Of a DNA stretch of 64,000 bases, positions 59,470-64,000 are shown piece after piece. The notes under the pieces are model-generated. The model worked only from the letters and a program-made list of their open reading frames with translations, did not search any database and had not been told where the DNA came from. The translations under genes and the position numbers were made by a program. Location of the stretch: NCBI GenBank assembly GCA_016758965.1, contig JAEPRB010000197.1, positions 1 to 64,000 on the forward strand, given 5' to 3'. Origin of the DNA: Circinella minor (Eukaryota; Mucoromycota; Mucoromycetes; Mucorales; Lichtheimiaceae). Within the stretch, counting starts at the first letter, position 1. Each line of letters opens with the position of its first letter.

Positions 59470-61567
59470 ATGCCATACCTTGCTCCAAAGCTATTATATA
59501 CCTTTTTATTTGCATGTCAAGGTTCAGCACCTGTCTATCTCGCTCTTTTCTATTCCGAGCAACTTGGCTTGAGAGGCGATCAAATCGGCTTATTGGTTGC
59601 CATTGGTATATATACAAAGTGTTCAGTGGATCTCTTTATGTCTTGGCGATTTCTCATTTTTGACATGTTCTCTTTTTAATATAGCTCCATTTATATCAGC
59701 AATAGCCTGTCCATTATGGACGTCGCTTGCTGATAAGACAAAAACTCATCGGTATATAATGTGTATTGTACATACACTAGCAACGTTAGCGATCGTTAGT
59801 GTAATGGGAATATCAGTCGCAGTACAACATGCAGAGACGGTAGAAGAACGGAGTAAACTCACTATCACTTTGGTTACGATTACCTCGGTCTGTTTTGCTT
59901 TCTTTGGTGTACCTGTTGGACCTTTAGTGGATGGTGGTGTATTAAAAATATTGGGTCGTAATAAAGATCAATACGGTAATAAAATGGATAAGATATGCAT
60001 ACAGTCATTATGGATGTGTGTTAGAGGGAGAATAATAATAATGTGATCATGTGAAGGATAAATTGATATTTATCATATATATAAATTTAGGTCGGCAACG
60101 AATGTTTGGTTCAATTTCATTTGGTGTGGCATCAGCACTTGTTGGATTTATCATGCAAATGACCAAGGACATGAATGCTATCTTTTATACATACGCCATC
60201 TCATCTGTTTGCTTTATCATTGTAGCAGGCAGTACTCAATTTAAGCCCGAAAAATTAGATGCATTTATTCGACGACCCACCATCGTACAACCACATCAAC
60301 CACAGCAGCAGCAACAACAATTGAACCCATTAATACCCAAACGAATAAAAGGAGGAGGACCTATACCATTTGCATCGAGTTCAACAAGCACAGCCCACTC
60401 TGGTAGTAGCGATGATAGCAGTAATGACGGTCGTACAACTGCTATGCCAGACGGCAAACTTCATCGCAAAGTTAAACAGTTTCAATTGGATTACACAGCT
60501 TATGATGACGATGATGAATTTGAAGCAACACAAATACGTCAAAATGAAATTCAACGACTGATTCAATTTGCAACAGAATCAAGTATTATTGAAGCTGTCA
60601 ATTTATCTAATCCACCTGCTTCTCGGCGACGGTATTCGGGTGTAAATTTGGACGACATTACAACGACAACACAACAGCCAAAGAATGTTATTGAGCTCGT
60701 TAAACAACCACAAGTGGCTTTGTTTTTCATTACTATGATGTTAATGGGTGCTTCTTTAAATATGGTGATCAGTTTTTTGTTTATCTTTTTAAAAAAAGAA
60801 CTTGGTGCCGGACCTTCCACTGCTGGATTGACAGGCTTGGTTGGATCAGTCACAGAATTACTATTCTTTTTCTATTCTCGAGATGTAAGATTTGCTGCTG
60901 TGTGTTGTAAATAGAGGTTATCAAATTAGTCGACACTCACACATATATATATATACATATTAATAATATGGATGTTGATTTATATATAGCTTATCCGCAT
61001 TTTTGGTATCAAAAGCCTAATTATTTTGGGCCATGTATTGACAATCATTCGAGTATTTGCATATACTATACTGCCTAAAGGACCTGCTGGTGCAAATATT
61101 GCTCTTTTTCTCCATTTATTCAATGGCATTGCTTTTTCTGCCTTATGGGGAGCTGGTGTTGTACAAGCAGATGAGCTTGCTCCCCCATCTCTTCAAGCAA
61201 CTTCTCAAGGTAAAGTAATTTTATTATATCCTACATATAAGTATACAGCTTTTGGTAAACGTTTGGACTTACTTTTCTTTTTATAATAGGTTTATTAGCT
61301 GCTATGTATGCTGGTGTAGGTGCAGGGGTTGGTAATTTGATGGGGGGTGTTATTTTTGAACGAGCAGGCGCAAAGGCGATGTTTTATGCTGCAATGGGCT
61401 TGACAACTTTTAGTTTGGAACTTTATCTTGAAGCAAATACGCGATGGGGTATTACAGATATAATACGATGGACTTATCGAATGACTGTACGAATGTATAA
61501 TTGGACACAACATGTCCGAGGCCGTGGTCGTGCCGTGCCTCGATGGAGCGGACCGCATTTGTTATAG
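59470..61567 (+). CDS. MFS transporter, MFSD6/LacY-like (MFS_1_like)
   Basis: Five exons (59470-59605, 59685-59975, 60091-60884, 60990-61209, 61290-61567) give 572 residues. The first helix and loop read PKLLYTFLFACQGSAPVYLA and LFYSEQLGLRGDQIGLLVAI, then APFISAIACPLWTSLADKTK, which fits the MFS_1_like family (bacterial nucleoside/lactose permease relatives and animal MFSD6). About 12 membrane helices are expected, split by a long cytosolic loop (about 200-330) rich in Gln, Ser and Asp between helices 6 and 7. Late helices include GVGAGVGNLMGGVIFERAGA. The C-terminus is basic. The substrate is unknown. Start chosen at MPYLAPKLL, which begins directly before the first helix; a longer leader is not excluded. 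Confidence 0.88.
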
Positions 61568-62480
61568 AGAATCTCTTTTCCATTTTACTGGTCAGAATTA
61601 ACATACAGTTCTTATAGTAGAGATGATAACTTATATACAGATAAAAGAACTAATACTTTATTATAATAGCTAAGAAAAGTCTATATACCTTTTTAGCTGC
61701 TATAAAACGGGGGATAATGATAATGTAAATACAATAGATGTTTGTCTTGGTAATTATAATCACAATAGCATTATTTAATAAAAATTGAAATTGTTGCTGT
61801 TATATAATAATATGGCATGAATACTTATTTATGTGGATAATAACAATAATAATAATAGTTATTAGGTTCGTGTTTGATTATTACATTTGTTTTTTAATAC
61901 AGGCATTCACATTTGTGCAAGAATCGGTATTTTTGATGTATGGTGGCATTAGTTATGGTCAGAGATATCAGTATTAATATTAAATGTGCTTTTTGTCAAT
62001 AAATATATATATATATATATAAGTGAGGGTTGGTCCGGAAATGAATGCTAAATCATGTACATATCTATACATAAACATCCGCAATCCTACTCATTCATTC
62101 ATATAAGTACACTTCTTACGTAGTAGCAAGATACGTAGTATATACTGCATATAGATCATTACCGAACGTACATTTAGAATTAAGTCATTGACTTTTTTTT
62201 AGGAGATACAGTACAGATTTTTTTATTCTTTTCTAAACTCTAATTGGTGGTTTTTTTTCTGCGCTACATAATCAAAAGCAGTTACTTTTTATTTAAAAAA
62301 TATATTCAGGACACATATATAGATCAAACCATATTTATTTTCGTTGAATATTTCATCATTTATGAATTACGTACATACAATCAAAATACACAATTGGTAA
62401 TCAAAATGAAAATGATGCAAGAAATAATAAAAGGCGGGGGAAAAAGCAGCGCAAGTTTCTATTGGTATTATTGATATTAA
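61568..62480. other. Convergent 3' region
   Basis: About 0.9 kb between the MFSD6-like gene and the last gene. AT-rich, with a TA tract near 62,004-62,022. A frame at 62,244-62,474 has no family likeness and is not called. Confidence 0.55.
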
Positions 62481-63967
62481 TTAGGGGTAAGGGGTATACT
62501 TCAAGAATTCTGCTTGAAAGAACCAACACGCGACTTGCTCCAATGCAGGCACTGCTGACCATGAATATTCGGATTTGAAGAATTCAACATTGACGAGATT
62601 AAATGCATCTACTAGTGCACCTTCCACTATAGAGTGGTCGATTTCTTTTTTCCATTCATCTCCATTATCAGTATCCTTTATTTAACAACGAAAAAAAAAA
62701 GATTAATGTAATTTCTCGGGTGACAACATAACCAACAATCAAAAATATATAATACTTGCTTTTCCAAGTGCATATGCATGTATATGATCAGCCATTAAAA
62801 GAATTGGAAGCCCATATTCTACTGCTAATCTCATAAGACGTCCTCCTCCTCGAATATATCGACGTACTCGATCATAATCATCACCTTTATAAATACATTT
62901 GTTATATTTTATTAATATTGCACGATAATATCCTTAATCGTATCATTCTTTCCGTATTTTTGCATCATAATTACCTCCAATACGGTATTCAAACCCACCC
63001 GGCTGAAACAATAATTGTGTAATATATTTTAGTCGAAAAAGGTAAATAGCGTGCATATTTCGTTCGAATCGCATTTGTACCGAAGCTTGACAAGCTCTTC
63101 GATCATGTTGCCACATATTATGTGCCCAATTGATTACTGCATCGACATCTTTAAAGTATTCTGGTAACTTTTCAATATTCTTTCCTTCTGTTTTCATTAG
63201 TTTCTTGGCAGTATCCAGCGCATCTAACGCTACTATAGCTTTGAATACCAAAAATATACAATAAAATATATTAATTGGGGTGCTCTAATTATTCTTATTA
63301 AAAAAAACTTCCACAACGTATTATGTTATTTACCTTGGGCATGTGTTTTTTGTTTGCTACCTAGATTAATATCAGTTGCACTCAAAGAAGCTGCTGTCGT
63401 AGTCATATTAGTCATATTAGTCGTAGTAGCAGTAACAGTATCAACATAATCGGTGACAGTAGATTTCCCATTGTTTTCTTTATCGTCTTCGTCGAAAATA
63501 ATGCGCTGCGATTTAAAAATGTTGACACTATTCGATTGTTCTGATTTGTTTGTCAGTGGTACATGGGTGTCATCAGCTGTCCGATTATGAATATCACATT
63601 TTTGTTCAATAATATTTAATGACCGTTTAAGAGATTTTCCATCAGTCCCTACATCTTTATTTTGTTTCATTTGCTTTCTTGTTCGCTGTAGTAAATAATA
63701 AAAAAACAGATCCGTGTAAGTAAACATCAAAGTAAAAAACAGGATTAATCTTTGTTCAATTTTACTACTTACTTTTCGCCAAAAATCAGCTACTGCCATA
63801 TCTTGGTCCGCCAAAATACATCGATTACGATGGATTGGATCGGTGAAACCCAATACACAATCGAAATCAGTTTCTTCCCAAGTCTCCCGTTCGTAAAAGA
63901 ACATTCCAATACCGAATTTTTTGGTCAACCGTGTCAGCTTATCGAGGAATATTTCTGGTTTATCCAC
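62481..63967 (-). CDS. Uncharacterised protein, 5' part beyond the window
   Basis: Six exons at the 3' end of a gene that continues past the right edge; an acceptor-like TAATAG at 63,968-63,973 precedes the first visible exon. I do not recognise the family. The first visible exon (63967-63773) has IFLDKLTRLTKKFGIGMFFY and FDCVLGFTDPIHRNRCI. The next is a Ser/Thr/Asn-rich linker with a basic start (RTRKQMKQNKD). Later exons are well-structured: VDAVINWAHNMWQHDRRACQ, YITQLLFQPGGFEYRIGG, RGGGRLMRLAVEYGLPILLM and ALEQVACWFFQAEFLKYTPY ending at 62481. The last intron (62759-62676) has a GC donor (GCAAGT). No membrane span or signal is seen. Frame continuity over five splice joints supports a real gene. 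Confidence 0.78.
62676..62759 (-). other. GC-AG intron in the right-edge gene
   Basis: Splicing GGA AAA to GAT ACT keeps the frame to the final stop. The donor is GCAAGT and the acceptor AAAG. The only close GT (62755-62754) changes phase and gives immediate stops. The intron is 84 bases. Confidence 0.78.
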
Positions 63968-64000
63968 TATTATAGTAATTCAAAACGTTTCAGTCCAATA

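Noticed and set aside
1..64000. tRNA, 5S rRNA, CRISPR or telomere repeats
   Set aside because: I scanned by eye for T-loop motifs, 5S-like blocks, spaced direct repeats and TTAGGG arrays and saw none that hold up; tRNAscan or Infernal would be decisive.

Overview
The window looks like nuclear DNA of a filamentous fungus, most likely a Mucoromycota/Mucorales species. It is very AT-rich and full of long T and A runs. Genes carry many short AT-rich introns (mostly about 50-170 nt) with GTAAGT/GTATGT donors and TAG/CAG acceptors. Coding density is moderate and genes lie on both strands. The gene set also fits: a velvet regulator, a GRAM-PH-GRAM sterol glucosyltransferase, a poly-Q-rich TBC protein and lineage-specific repeats. 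The species cannot be named from the sequence. No tRNA, rRNA, CRISPR or prokaryote-like operon was seen.

Left part (1-25,200): a small cysteine-rich CYSTM protein, exosome subunit RRP4, and (convergent, minus strand) an ATG26/UGT51-type sterol glucosyltransferase. Then come a START-domain lipid-binding protein, an atypical GATA-like zinc-finger protein (minus), a CDF metal transporter with manganese-type DxxxD motifs, a cytochrome P450 (minus) whose ExxR motif is split by a GC-AG intron, and a GT49-like Golgi glycosyltransferase.

Middle part (25,200-32,660) holds no intact gene I can support. It has a four-copy 79-bp tandem array (26,281-26,602). It also has two head-to-tail, decayed copies of one multi-exon gene (27,850-29,075 and 29,240-30,851, minus). 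The better copy has a PD...ExK arrangement typical of PD-(D/E)XK nuclease folds. That copy is itself interrupted by a roughly 378-bp element with inverted-repeat ends and by a roughly 110-bp insertion. This is the most unusual stretch of the window.

Right part (32,660-64,000) is mostly housekeeping: a velvet protein, threonyl-tRNA synthetase, a TBC Rab-GAP with coiled coils, a FAM50/XAP5 protein, and an unknown protein with an internal repeat. These are followed by Pescadillo (minus), an F-box protein, and a DAL5/TNA1-type MFS permease with a one-base T-run frameshift. Last are SMU1 (minus), an MFSD6/LacY-like MFS transporter, and the 3' part of an unknown minus-strand gene that runs off the right edge.

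The genes do not form a single pathway. Themes that recur are RNA biology (RRP4, SMU1, XAP5, PES1, ThrRS), membrane lipid and traffic (sterol glucosyltransferase, START, TBC, GT49) and small-molecule transport (CDF, two MFS). Exon coordinates were worked out by hand from splice signals and reading-frame continuity. In nearly every gene the summed exons are a multiple of three; the exception is the MFS permease at 53,241.
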